A stretch of DNA of 22,468 nucleotides, from NCBI GenBank assembly GCA_016191305.1, contig JACPOX010000307.1:1-22468 (forward strand), given 5' to 3'. The notes beneath the pieces are model-generated. The model did no database searches. It worked only from the letters and a program-made list of their open reading frames with translations, and was not told the DNA's origin. Source of the stretch: Legionella longbeachae. Its GTDB lineage: Bacteria; Pseudomonadota; Gammaproteobacteria; Legionellales; Legionellaceae. The translations under genes and the position numbers were made by a program. The first letter of the stretch is position 1. Each line of letters opens with the position of its first letter. Positions 1 to 7,073 of the stretch are shown piece by piece.

Positions 1-1126
1 CTAAAGGTTGCAACAAAGCACCAACAAAAATTGAAATCATATTAGTAAATGCAATAGAGGTTCCAACTACATTTCTATCATGTAATTCGGTTGAAACAGC
101 ATAAGCAATTGCAACTCCAGTATTTGTTAAGCCAAAAGCAAAAAATAACAAATACGCTGAATTTTGACTTAAGGAAGGAATGAATACATATATAGTTGTA
201 AGAATAATACCAAATGCTGCTGAAAGAATCATCAATGGTTTACGACGCCCTATTTTGTCTGAAAACCATCCTGAAATAGGACCACTAATACCCCAACCAA
301 TAAAAATTAATCCTGTAGCAAAAGCAGCTGCATGCGCCCCTAATCCTCTCCCAAATTGCAAGTACGCAGGACCAATAGCTTCCCCAATAACAGCAGTTGG
401 TCCAAATAAAAAGCCAGCATACATTGCATTGAACCACGTTTGTTTACAGGACAAAACAATTTTCAGACTTTGGAATATACTAATACGATGAATTGAACGG
501 AGATCATTGCACTGCTCGCCTGGTTTATCTTGAACAAATTGATATAACAGAGCAGAAAGAGCTATAAAAAGGAAAGCAATAATTAACATGCTGTGACGCC
601 AGCCTACATTGCTAACCAAAAATGAGACCGGAGCTTCACCAGCGGCAGCGCCCAACATACCTAATGCTTGAGTTAAACCAGCCAATAGCCCCAACATTGT
701 TGGTGGAAACCAGGAAGTGGCTAATCTAAGAGAACAAATAAAAGCGAATGCGGCACTAAAGCCAATGAGCATTCTACCTATTGAACCCATTAATAGGCCA
801 TCTGCGAGACCAAAAACACAGCAACCAAACGCAGTAATCAAGGACATAATCGTCAGCAACCATCGGATACTAAAGCGATCTACAGTAAGTCCTACAGGAA
901 TTTGCATAAGAATATATGGAACATAAAAAGATGCCGTTAATATCCCAAAACCTTCTTCATTAATCCCAAAATCAAGTTGTAAATATCGATGCATTACACC
1001 AGGTGCAACACGTGCTAAATAATCAGAGAAGTAAAATGCTGCGGCCAATCCCCAAACCAGCCAGGCAAATGCCAAATAATTCTTACCGTTATAAATTTCT
1101 ACTTTTGACTCACTTATTTTTTTCAT
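1..1126 (-). CDS. MFS transporter, 3' end cut off by the window edge
   Basis: The minus strand is open from an ATG at 1126 to base 1, giving 375 residues with no stop, so the C-terminus lies outside the window. The protein is strongly hydrophobic, with about eleven membrane segments visible. Two copies of the major facilitator loop signature are present: GLTVDRFSIR after the second segment, and GWFSDKIGRR at the equivalent loop of the second half. GRMLIGFSAA matches the conserved fourth-segment region. It is therefore an inner-membrane secondary transporter. The substrate cannot be read from sequence. Legionella and relatives have many MFS nutrient importers (including the Pht family), and this may be one, but that is inference. 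A promoter with an embedded dyad lies upstream at 1165-1194. The ribosome binding site is weak (AGAG). Confidence 0.9.
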   Translation of the reverse strand, partial: MKKISESKVEIYNGKNYLAFAWLVWGLAAAFYFSDYLARVAPGVMHRYLQLDFGINEEGFGILTASFYVPYILMQIPVGLTVDRFSIRWLLTIMSLITAFGCCVFGLADGLLMGSIGRMLIGFSAAFAFICSLRLATSWFPPTMLGLLAGLTQALGMLGAAAGEAPVSFLVSNVGWRHSMLIIAFLFIALSALLYQFVQDKPGEQCNDLRSIHRISIFQSLKIVLSCKQTWFNAMYAGFLFGPTAVIGEAIGPAYLQFGRGLGAHAAAFATGLIFIGWGISGPISGWFSDKIGRRKPLMILSAAFGIILTTIYVFIPSLSQNSAYLLFFAFGLTNTGVAIAYAVSTELHDRNVVGTSIAFTNMISIFVGALLQPL

Positions 1127-1164
1127 AAACTCTCTGCGTTAAAAATTCCTAGCTCGCGAAAATG

Positions 1165-1194
1165 TCTATATTTCAATGTTCTAGACATTGGCAA
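1165..1194 (-). promoter_or_regulatory. Candidate promoter of the MFS gene with an operator-like dyad in the spacer
   Basis: On the minus strand, TTGCCA (1189-1194) and TATAGA (1165-1170) are separated by 18 bases, a fair sigma-70 pair about 39 bases from the ATG at 1126. The spacer holds a 6-5-6 dyad, CAATGT-TCTAG-ACATTG on the plus strand at 1174-1190. A dyad between -35 and -10 is a common repressor position. The assignment is by eye only, and the regulator is unknown. Confidence 0.4.
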
Positions 1195-1384
1195 TAGAGG
1201 TCAACTATGGTTGGAGGATTATACTGTTGTTGTCATATATTTCAACACATAGTTTGTTTTCATTTTTATAAGGATCATAAAGCGAAGTAGGTAGCGCTAT
1301 GTGGATAAGATCCTGTAAAATAGCAGCAGACGTGCATATTTCTTAGCACAATTTGAGAATTTCAAAAATTTTTTAAGGTTTACA

Positions 1385-1774
1385 ATGAATGCGCTTGATC
1401 TTGCAATAAAAAATGCACTCGACTCGGCTGGAAATAACAAAGAAGCAAATAAAGCTTATCTGGAGTTTATTAAAGCCAACTTTATTATCCCCATAGAAAA
1501 AAATTCAGCCAGTGATCAACCTCAAGTATTATTTCTGCAAGAACATGGGAATATCTTTTTACCTGTTTTTACGGATATGAATTATGTTAATGCATGGGTA
1601 GATGAAATTGCATGCGAAATTAAGATACTCAAGCTATCAGGAGTAGATCTACTTAAAGGTATTGGAGATAATGTAACCGTATGTCTCAATATAGGTAGTA
1701 CTACTTATAAAGAGTTTAATCCCTCTGAAACTGCCAGAATGCGTTCTATGGTATTAAAGTTTTTTAAAAATTAA
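1385..1774 (+). CDS. SseB-type N-terminal domain protein, 129 aa
   Basis: The protein matches the layout of the SseB N-terminal domain. A helical start (MNALDLAIKNAL) is followed by a strand ending in IPI and an acid/amide-rich turn. Then come the hallmark phrase LPVFTDMNYVNAW (the family pattern is LPAFTS...W) and a C-terminal segment with LNIGSTTYKEFNPSE (family pattern LNPGS...EFSPEE). E. coli SseB is an enhancer of serine sensitivity, but the biochemical role of the domain is poorly known. There is only one SseB-type domain and no C-terminal extension. AAGG at 1375-1378 gives a ribosome binding site six bases before the ATG. The gene stands alone, convergent with the gene at 1855-2229. 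Confidence 0.75.
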   Translation: MNALDLAIKNALDSAGNNKEANKAYLEFIKANFIIPIEKNSASDQPQVLFLQEHGNIFLPVFTDMNYVNAWVDEIACEIKILKLSGVDLLKGIGDNVTVCLNIGSTTYKEFNPSETARMRSMVLKFFKN

Positions 1775-1782
1775 ATAGTCCC

Positions 1783-1821
1783 TGTGTAACCGGCGCTAGC
1801 TAAAACAAATGACCGGTCACA
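1783..1821. terminator. Weak hairpin between convergent genes, possible bidirectional terminator
   Basis: TGTG plus ACCGG (1783-1793) can pair with CCGGTCACA (1813-1821), with a small bulge and a 19-base loop. It lies between the convergent stops at 1774 and 1855. There is no good T-run on either side, so terminator function is only suggested by position. Confidence 0.22.
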
Positions 1822-1854
1822 CCAGAGCAGTTTCAACCTATGTTGGTAGTTGTC

Positions 1855-2229
1855 TTATGCGACCAACTCAAATAATTGATAACCAACGATTGCTGAAGCA
1901 GCTATTGCACTACTAATTTCAATAACTAATGAGAAAAAGCTATGTTTATGGCAATAATGCTGATCATTTGCAGCGAATGCTTCAGCTACAGGCAGCTCCT
2001 CCTTTTCCATTAGACTCAATTCAAATAAGGGCTCTTCTCCTTGCATTGCATCCCACCATCCTTCTAACCAATGTTCTGCTTGCTGTGTTCCGGTGCGAAA
2101 AGGATTATCCTCTTCAGATAATTCAGCACGTGCGCATTCATAACCAAAAGCATAACTATCTTCATAACTTGGATGTTCAACATTAAAACGTAATTTAATA
2201 TGTGGTAGTAAAGCTGTTATGTCGTTCAT
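1855..2229 (-). CDS. letE: Small RMF-like protein, probable transmission trait enhancer LetE
   Basis: This is a 124-residue protein. Residues about 26-65 contain GYECA, NPFRTGT and WLEGWWDAM. The spacing resembles ribosome modulation factor (GY..A, then NPY/CPY..T, then W..GW..AM). Residues about 99-122 form a hydrophobic stretch that could be a membrane helix, which RMF itself lacks. From memory, L. pneumophila encodes LetE, a small protein that boosts LetA/LetS-dependent transmission traits, close to pdxH and the suc genes. Size and neighbourhood fit, but the name is given on recall and not on an alignment. GAGGG sits four to eight bases before the ATG, and a TTGACA-N17-CATAAA pair lies just upstream. 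The alternative is an unnamed RMF-domain protein. Confidence 0.6.
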   Translation of the reverse strand: MNDITALLPHIKLRFNVEHPSYEDSYAFGYECARAELSEEDNPFRTGTQQAEHWLEGWWDAMQGEEPLFELSLMEKEELPVAEAFAANDQHYCHKHSFFSLVIEISSAIAASAIVGYQLFELVA

Positions 2230-2243
2230 AATGATACCCTCTT

Positions 2244-2272
2244 TTTATGCAATCAGTACTTACTACTGTCAA
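2244..2272 (-). promoter_or_regulatory. Candidate sigma-70 promoter for the LetE-like gene
   Basis: A perfect TTGACA (minus strand, 2267-2272) is followed after exactly 17 bases by CATAAA (2244-2249). The -10 ends only 14 bases before the ATG at 2229, so the predicted leader would be very short and would clip the GAGGG ribosome binding site. Either the true start point is further upstream, or the leader is unusually short. Confidence 0.4.
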
Positions 2273-2503
2273 TAATATATACCTTTAAAATAATTTTACG
2301 ACTTTCTGTTAACGCTTATTTACCAATTAAAAACATTTACTAATTCTTGACAATTTAGCTATGGTTAAATCTGAATCTAATTTATAACTAATTATATATA
2401 AGCAATTACTATGCCAAATTTTTTGCATTTAAAAAAAACCATTAATTTGAGTTAAATCGTAAGGACGCAGAACTATTTAATTTTTTAAATTAGCTGCAAA
2501 AAA

Positions 2504-2593
2504 GTGCCGTCATTGTGAAAGAAGCGGAGCAATCTAGTACCGTTTTTTAACGGAGCATCGGACTGAGTTGCTTCGCTAAGGCTCATGAAGATG
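2504..2593. repeat. Degraded palindromic repeat of the GTCATTG...GAAGC...AGCAATC type
   Basis: The left arm (2507-2539) reads GCCGTCATTGTGAAAGAAGC and continues GGAGCAATCTAG. The right arm (2560-2593) is its imperfect reverse complement, with GAGTTGCTTCGCT and TCATGAAGATG. At the centre, CCGTT-TTTT-AACGG (2540-2553) is a perfect 5-bp hairpin. The arms resemble the CGTCATTGCGAGCGAAGC type of dispersed palindrome found between genes in many bacterial genomes. The family assignment is from memory, and no second copy is visible in this window. Confidence 0.55.
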
Positions 2594-2691
2594 AAATTTA
2601 TATCCCATGAACTCTAACCTTAAATAAAAAAATACCCAACAATAAAACAGTATGAGGCAAAAATTATATTTTTAGCCGGCAAATTTTGCCG

Positions 2692-3339
2692 TCAAGGAGC
2701 TAATCGGTGATGCTTCCATTGCCCATTTTCTCGAAAGTACTGAATTCTATCATGCAGACGATTATCCCTTCCTTGCCAAAATTCGATTTTATCAGGAATA
2801 ACCATATAACCACCCCAGTAGCTTGGGCGTAAAACCGGCTCCTGGCCATGTTTTTGGATTAAATCATTTAAAGCTTGCTCTAATATTTTTCTATTCTGAA
2901 TTTCGTGACTTTGTGGTGAAATAATAGCACTCAATTGGCTTTTGATTGGTCTTGAGGAAAAATAGAGATCTGACTGCTCTTTATTAACTTGTTCGACTTT
3001 ACCTCGAATACGAACTTGTCTTGCCATTTGGGGCCAGTAGAAGTTAAGTGCCGCATAAGGTCTATTTTTAATTTGCTCTGCCTTTGTACTTTGATAATTG
3101 GTATAAAAAAGAAAATTGCCTTCATTTAAACCTTTCAACAATACTACTCTGGAATCAGGATTACCCTTATCATCTACAGTAGAAATGACCATGGCGGTAG
3201 GATCATTTTTTTCGTTTTTTAAAACATCAGCAAACCAATCCTTAAATTGAATCAATGGATCTTCGGGAATTAGTTCCTCTCTTAAATCCAGTTCTCCATA
3301 ATCACGTCTGATGTCAGCAATACTTCTGAAATTTGTCAT
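2692..3339 (-). CDS. pdxH: Pyridoxine/pyridoxamine 5'-phosphate oxidase
   Basis: PdxH oxidises pyridoxine or pyridoxamine 5'-phosphate to pyridoxal 5'-phosphate with FMN and oxygen, the last step of vitamin B6 cofactor synthesis and salvage, in the cytosol. The 215-residue length is close to the usual 210-220. Visible family features are the FMN-phosphate contact region SRVVLLKG (residues about 63-70), the [12 protein letters not shown] segment (about 79-90) and the RPIKSQ segment (about 130-135). The C-terminal signature is WGGY (175-178), EFWQG (186-190) and RLHDR (194-198), and the protein ends in RLAP as most PdxH proteins do. The gene is monocistronic: a repeat-bearing gap separates it from sucD. 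The upstream ribosome binding site is weak, but the start is fixed by the conserved N-terminal region. Confidence 0.97.
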   Translation of the reverse strand: MTNFRSIADIRRDYGELDLREELIPEDPLIQFKDWFADVLKNEKNDPTAMVISTVDDKGNPDSRVVLLKGLNEGNFLFYTNYQSTKAEQIKNRPYAALNFYWPQMARQVRIRGKVEQVNKEQSDLYFSSRPIKSQLSAIISPQSHEIQNRKILEQALNDLIQKHGQEPVLRPSYWGGYMVIPDKIEFWQGRDNRLHDRIQYFRENGQWKHHRLAP

Positions 3340-3694
3340 GAAATACCAAAAAATGAGTTCGGATCAAATAAAACCCTAAGCCAAGAGTTAATTGTGAACT
3401 CACAGTCATTGGGTTACAGCATCCCATTAAGTTAAGGAAAAATGGCTTTAAAATGTAGGTTGGACCCTTGGCCTAATGGCGCTGCTTTAAGGCAAAACCT
3501 CGGTTTGCCTACGTCCTGCGGCTTGGCCGCAGGATCCAGGATTCTAGGCACAGAGCGAGATTTCTGGATCCCGCGAACAAGTCGCGGGACGTAGTGCATA
3601 GAGAGAAAAAGCTTAAGCAGCGCCATTAGACCCTTGGCCCAACCTACAAAATTCTTACCATAATGGTCTGTCTAGATACTCTATTAAACGGGTG
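3340..3694. other. Gap between sucD and pdxH, mostly a compound repeat
   Basis: Besides the repeat at 3454-3648, this stretch holds the pdxH upstream region, with a short dyad TGTGA-AC-TCACA at 3393-3404. The 46 bases after the sucD stop show no GC-rich hairpin followed by T residues, so no classical terminator for the sdh-suc operon is seen unless the repeat itself serves. Confidence 0.6.
3454..3648. repeat. Compound palindromic repeat, copy 1 (about 195 bp, nested inverted repeats)
   Basis: The outer arms are 3454-3491 and 3612-3648. They begin and end TGTAGGTTGG/CCAACCTACA and share TAATGGCGCTGC in inverted orientation. The inner arms are 3509-3539 and 3564-3594 (CTACGTCC...GGATCCAG against CTGGATCC...GGACGTAG). 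Each inner arm is itself a hairpin: CCTGCGGC-TTG-GCCGCAGG at 3515-3533, and TCCCGCGA-ACAAG-TCGCGGGA at 3569-3589. A related copy in the same orientation lies at 16008-16085, sharing the identical 17-mer AGCGAGATTTCTGGATC (3554-3570 and 16053-16069). An open frame across it (3432-3626, minus) is most likely spurious. Confidence 0.8.
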
Positions 3695-4570
3695 TTACCA
3701 GCCAGTTACTTCGGCAATAGCATCACCTAAATCAGCTGGTGAACGAACTGTTCTTACACCGGCCGCTTCTAAAGCAGCGTATTTCTCGGAAGCGGTTCCT
3801 TTACCTCCAGAAATAATTGCCCCAGCATGTCCCATACGTTTTCCAGCTGGCGCTGTTACACCTGCAATATAGGAAACTATTGGCTTAGTCACATGTGATT
3901 TGATGTATTCAGCAGCTTCTTCTTCCGCAGATCCACCGATCTCACCAACCATAATAATAGCTTCGGTTTGTGGATCCTGTTCAAATAAAGCTAAAGCATC
4001 AATAAAACTAGTTCCTGGAATGGGGTCACCACCAATACCAATACAAGTACTTTGGCCAAATCCTTTATCTGTTGTTTGCTTCACTGCTTCGTAAGTTAAA
4101 GTACCTGAACGAGAAACAATTCCTACTTTTCCAGGCAAATGAATAGAACCAGGCATAATACCAATTTTACACTCACCTGGTGTGATAATACCCGGACAAT
4201 TTGGACCAATTAAACGTGCTTGTGTATTATTTTCCAAATATACTTTTACCTGCAGCATGTCAAGAACGGGAACACCCTCAGTAATACAAACTATTAACTG
4301 AATGCCTGCATCCGCAGCTTCTAAAATCGAATCCTTGCAAAATGGAGCGGGAACATAAATTACACTCGCTTGAGCTTTGGTTTCCTCTACGGCTTCACGC
4401 ATGGTATTAAATACGGGTAAGCCTAAATGCTTTTGACCACCTTTCCCAGGTGTTACTCCACCAACCATTTGTGTTCCATAAGCAATTGCTTGTTCTGAGT
4501 GGTAAGTGCCTTGCTTTCCTGTAAATCCCTGACACAGTACTTTGGTTTGTTTATTAACTAATACGCTCAT
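3695..4570 (-). CDS. sucD: Succinyl-CoA synthetase alpha subunit
   Basis: SucD is the alpha subunit of succinate-CoA ligase. It binds CoA and carries the phosphohistidine intermediate while succinyl-CoA and NDP plus phosphate are converted to succinate, CoA and NTP. The 291-residue length is normal. The N-terminus has the Rossmann CoA-binding region ([13 protein letters not shown], about residues 17-29, then GVTPGKGG). [12 protein letters not shown] lies near residues 123-134. The ligase signature has the active histidine in [12 protein letters not shown] (His about 248), and SRSGTLTYE is also conserved. It is the last gene of the sdh-suc operon, 23 bases after sucC, with its ATG at 4570. No clear terminator follows, but a large palindromic repeat starts about 45 bases downstream. 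Confidence 0.98.
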   Translation of the reverse strand: MSVLVNKQTKVLCQGFTGKQGTYHSEQAIAYGTQMVGGVTPGKGGQKHLGLPVFNTMREAVEETKAQASVIYVPAPFCKDSILEAADAGIQLIVCITEGVPVLDMLQVKVYLENNTQARLIGPNCPGIITPGECKIGIMPGSIHLPGKVGIVSRSGTLTYEAVKQTTDKGFGQSTCIGIGGDPIPGTSFIDALALFEQDPQTEAIIMVGEIGGSAEEEAAEYIKSHVTKPIVSYIAGVTAPAGKRMGHAGAIISGGKGTASEKYAALEAAGVRTVRSPADLGDAIAEVTGW

Positions 4571-4593
4571 TTATCAACCTCAAAATTTAGTAA

Positions 4594-5754
4594 TTAAGCT
4601 ACAGCTGCCACTATCTTCTTCGCAGCATCAGTTAAACTGGTTGCAGCAATCACATTCAAATCACTTTTATTTAGAATATCAGCACCCAATTGTGCATTAT
4701 TCCCTTCAAGCCTTACTACTACAGGAATTTTTACATCAACTTCTTTCACTGCAGCTAGAATACCATCAGCAATGAGGTCGCATCGTACGATACCACCAAA
4801 AATATTCACTAAAATACCTTTGACTTTTTCATCAGATAAAATAATTTTCAATGCTTCGCTGACTCGTTCTTTAGTTGCTCCTCCACCAACATCAAGGAAG
4901 TTAGCAGGCTCACCACCATGAAGCTTTATCACATCCATAGTCGCCATAGCTAATCCAGCTCCATTGACCATACAGCCAATAGTGCCATCGAGAGGAATGT
5001 AATTTAATTCCCAATCGCTTGCTCGATTTTCGCGTTCATCTTCTTGTGATGTATCGCGCATGCTTTTTAATTTAGGTTGACGGTATAAGGCATTAGCATC
5101 AATATTAATTTTGCCATCCAAACAAATTAATTGCCCAGATTTGGTTACCACTAAAGGATTTATTTCCAGTAAACTCAAATCACATTCAACAAACATTTTG
5201 CCCAAGCCCATCATCAAATGAGTAAATTGTTTGATTTGATCTTCCTGTAGACCTAATTTAAAAGCTGCATCACGACATTGAAAAGGCATAACACCTACCA
5301 GAGGATCCACAATGATTTTGAAAATTTTTTCTGGTGTTTTTTCAGCGACTTTTTCTATTTCAACACCACCTTCAGTAGATGCCATAATAACAACACGACG
5401 TGTTGCACGATCGACAACAGCACCCAAATATAATTCTCTGTCAATATCACAAGTTTCTTCTATTAAAACGGTATTAACTGGTTGTCCCTGCGCATCAGTT
5501 TGATAAGTAACTAAACGAGTTCCTATTAATGATTTCACTGCTAATGCGAGCTCATCCTTATTGGATACCAGTTTAACTCCACCGGCTTTTCCTCTGCCAC
5601 CAGCATGAACTTGAGCTTTAACCACCCAACGATGTGTTGATAATTGTGAGGCCACCTGTAATGCATCTTCTACATTATAAGCTACTTCACCTTTTGGAAC
5701 AGGTAAATTATAGCTAGCAAATAATTGTTTGGCTTGGTATTCATGTAAATTCAT
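4594..5754 (-). CDS. sucC: Succinyl-CoA synthetase beta subunit
   Basis: SucC is the ATP-grasp beta subunit that binds nucleotide and succinate and pairs with SucD. The protein is 386 residues (E. coli 388). The start [11 protein letters not shown] is the family N-terminus. The glycine-rich nucleotide loop [12 protein letters not shown] lies at about 51-62. The acidic metal-binding region is [12 protein letters not shown], and the C-terminal ligase domain has [10 protein letters not shown] followed by [16 protein letters not shown]. It sits between sucB (37-base gap) and sucD (23-base gap) on the minus strand. No oddities are seen. Confidence 0.98.
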   Translation of the reverse strand: MNLHEYQAKQLFASYNLPVPKGEVAYNVEDALQVASQLSTHRWVVKAQVHAGGRGKAGGVKLVSNKDELALAVKSLIGTRLVTYQTDAQGQPVNTVLIEETCDIDRELYLGAVVDRATRRVVIMASTEGGVEIEKVAEKTPEKIFKIIVDPLVGVMPFQCRDAAFKLGLQEDQIKQFTHLMMGLGKMFVECDLSLLEINPLVVTKSGQLICLDGKINIDANALYRQPKLKSMRDTSQEDERENRASDWELNYIPLDGTIGCMVNGAGLAMATMDVIKLHGGEPANFLDVGGGATKERVSEALKIILSDEKVKGILVNIFGGIVRCDLIADGILAAVKEVDVKIPVVVRLEGNNAQLGADILNKSDLNVIAATSLTDAAKKIVAAVA

Positions 5755-5791
5755 TGCAATTACCTTTTTAAAAAAATGGTTACTTATTCCA

Positions 5792-6985
5792 CTAAATATT
5801 TAATAAAAGACGAGCAGGATCTTCCAATAACTCTTTAACACTCACCAAAAACTGTACTGAATCTTTTCCATCAATCAAACGATGATCATAAGACAAAGCT
5901 ACATACATCATAGGACGAATAACAATCTGTCCTTTTTCCACCACAGGTCTGTCTTCAATTTTGTGCATTCCAAGAATACCTGTTTGAGGTGGGTTAATAA
6001 TTGGAGTCGCTAATAAAGAACCAAATACTCCACCGTTTGTAATGGTAAACGTGCCGCCTTGCATATCTTCCATAGCGAGTTTGCCTTGTCTGGCTTTTGT
6101 TGCTGCATCGTTGATTGCTGATTCAATTTCCGCCATGCTCATTTGATCCGCATCGCGAACCACAGGAACAACTAAACCTCTTTCGGTCGACACCGCAATA
6201 CCTATGTCATAATAACCATGATAAACTACATCCTGACCATCGATGGACGCATTGACTGCTGGGAAACGTTTTAATGATTCAACCACAGCTTTAGTAAAAA
6301 AAGACATAAAGCCAAGTTTTACACCATGTTTTTTCTCAAAACTGTCTTTATATTGAGCTCGCATATCCATTACTGCTTTTAGATTGACTTCATTAAAGGT
6401 AGTCAACATTGCAGCATTATGTTGTGCTTCTAATAATCGTTCCGCAATTTTTGCTCTTAAACGAGTCATAGGAACACGTCGTTCTTCACGTAAACCAATG
6501 GGCATTATTTTAGCCTGCTCATTTTGGGTTTCTGCAGGTTTGGCTGACTTTTCTCTGTTTGATTCAATATAAGAAATTACGTCTTCTTTAGTAATTCTAC
6601 CCTCTTTGCCACTACCTTGTATCTGTCCAGGATGAACATCATGTTCTGCCATCATCCGACGTACTACAGGACTTGTTGATTTATCTTCTTTGGCACTTAT
6701 TTTCTCACTTTCATCTTTCTTTTCTTCTTTAGCTTCAGATGATATAGAGCCTTCTTTTAATTTTGCAAGCAATTGACCAGAACGTACTGTATCACCGACT
6801 TGAAACATTATGTCAGTTAGTACTCCATCCGCCGGAGCAGGAACTTCGAGAACAACTTTGTCTGTTTCCAGATCCAGTAAATTTTCATCACGAGAGACTT
6901 TATCACCTACTTTTTTATGCCATGCGGCCACAGTTGCATCCGCAACTGACTCAGGCAAAACAGGTACTTTGACTTCAATAGACAT
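5792..6985 (-). CDS. sucB: 2-oxoglutarate dehydrogenase E2, dihydrolipoyl succinyltransferase
   Basis: SucB is the E2 core of the 2-oxoglutarate dehydrogenase complex, moving the succinyl group from the E1 active site through lipoyl-lysine to CoA. Domains in order are: one lipoyl domain (residues 1-78), with the lipoylated lysine in [11 protein letters not shown] (Lys43); a charged Lys/Glu/Ser-rich linker (about 80-104); the E3-binding domain (about 105-140, [13 protein letters not shown]...[11 protein letters not shown]); a second linker; and the catalytic acyltransferase domain ending in [16 protein letters not shown], with catalytic His about 368 and Asp about 372. The length of 397 is typical. 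The minus-strand leader carries AAGAAGG before the ATG at 6985. The 88-base gap to sucA is the longest in the operon. The E3 gene (lpd) is not in this window. Confidence 0.98.
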   Translation of the reverse strand: MSIEVKVPVLPESVADATVAAWHKKVGDKVSRDENLLDLETDKVVLEVPAPADGVLTDIMFQVGDTVRSGQLLAKLKEGSISSEAKEEKKDESEKISAKEDKSTSPVVRRMMAEHDVHPGQIQGSGKEGRITKEDVISYIESNREKSAKPAETQNEQAKIMPIGLREERRVPMTRLRAKIAERLLEAQHNAAMLTTFNEVNLKAVMDMRAQYKDSFEKKHGVKLGFMSFFTKAVVESLKRFPAVNASIDGQDVVYHGYYDIGIAVSTERGLVVPVVRDADQMSMAEIESAINDAATKARQGKLAMEDMQGGTFTITNGGVFGSLLATPIINPPQTGILGMHKIEDRPVVEKGQIVIRPMMYVALSYDHRLIDGKDSVQFLVSVKELLEDPARLLLNI

Positions 6986-7073
6986 AGTTATACCTTCTTA
7001 TTTTATTAAATTCATCAACACATGATAACTGGGTAGAAGCCCTGCTTTAACCCAAATTACGATAATCTCAAAT

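Larger units (their letters stand above)
2230..2691. other. Gene-free stretch between the LetE-like gene and pdxH
   Basis: No convincing reading frame is present. The part nearest the LetE-like gene carries its candidate promoter (2244-2272). The middle, 2280-2500, is very AT-rich without a clear signal. The part nearest the pdxH stop carries a degraded palindromic repeat (2504-2593). Confidence 0.6.

Noticed and set aside
2347..2352. TTGACA on the plus strand
   Set aside because: No -10 at the right distance and no plus-strand gene downstream for more than a kilobase.
3393..3404. TGTGA-AC-TCACA palindrome upstream of pdxH as a CRP site
   Set aside because: CRP half-sites are spaced by about six bases. 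Here the gap is two, so it is not a CRP site.
3432..3626. 64-residue open frame on the minus strand
   Set aside because: It lies almost wholly inside the compound palindromic repeat, and its translation (PRLVRGIQKSR...) follows from the repeat arms. No ribosome binding site.
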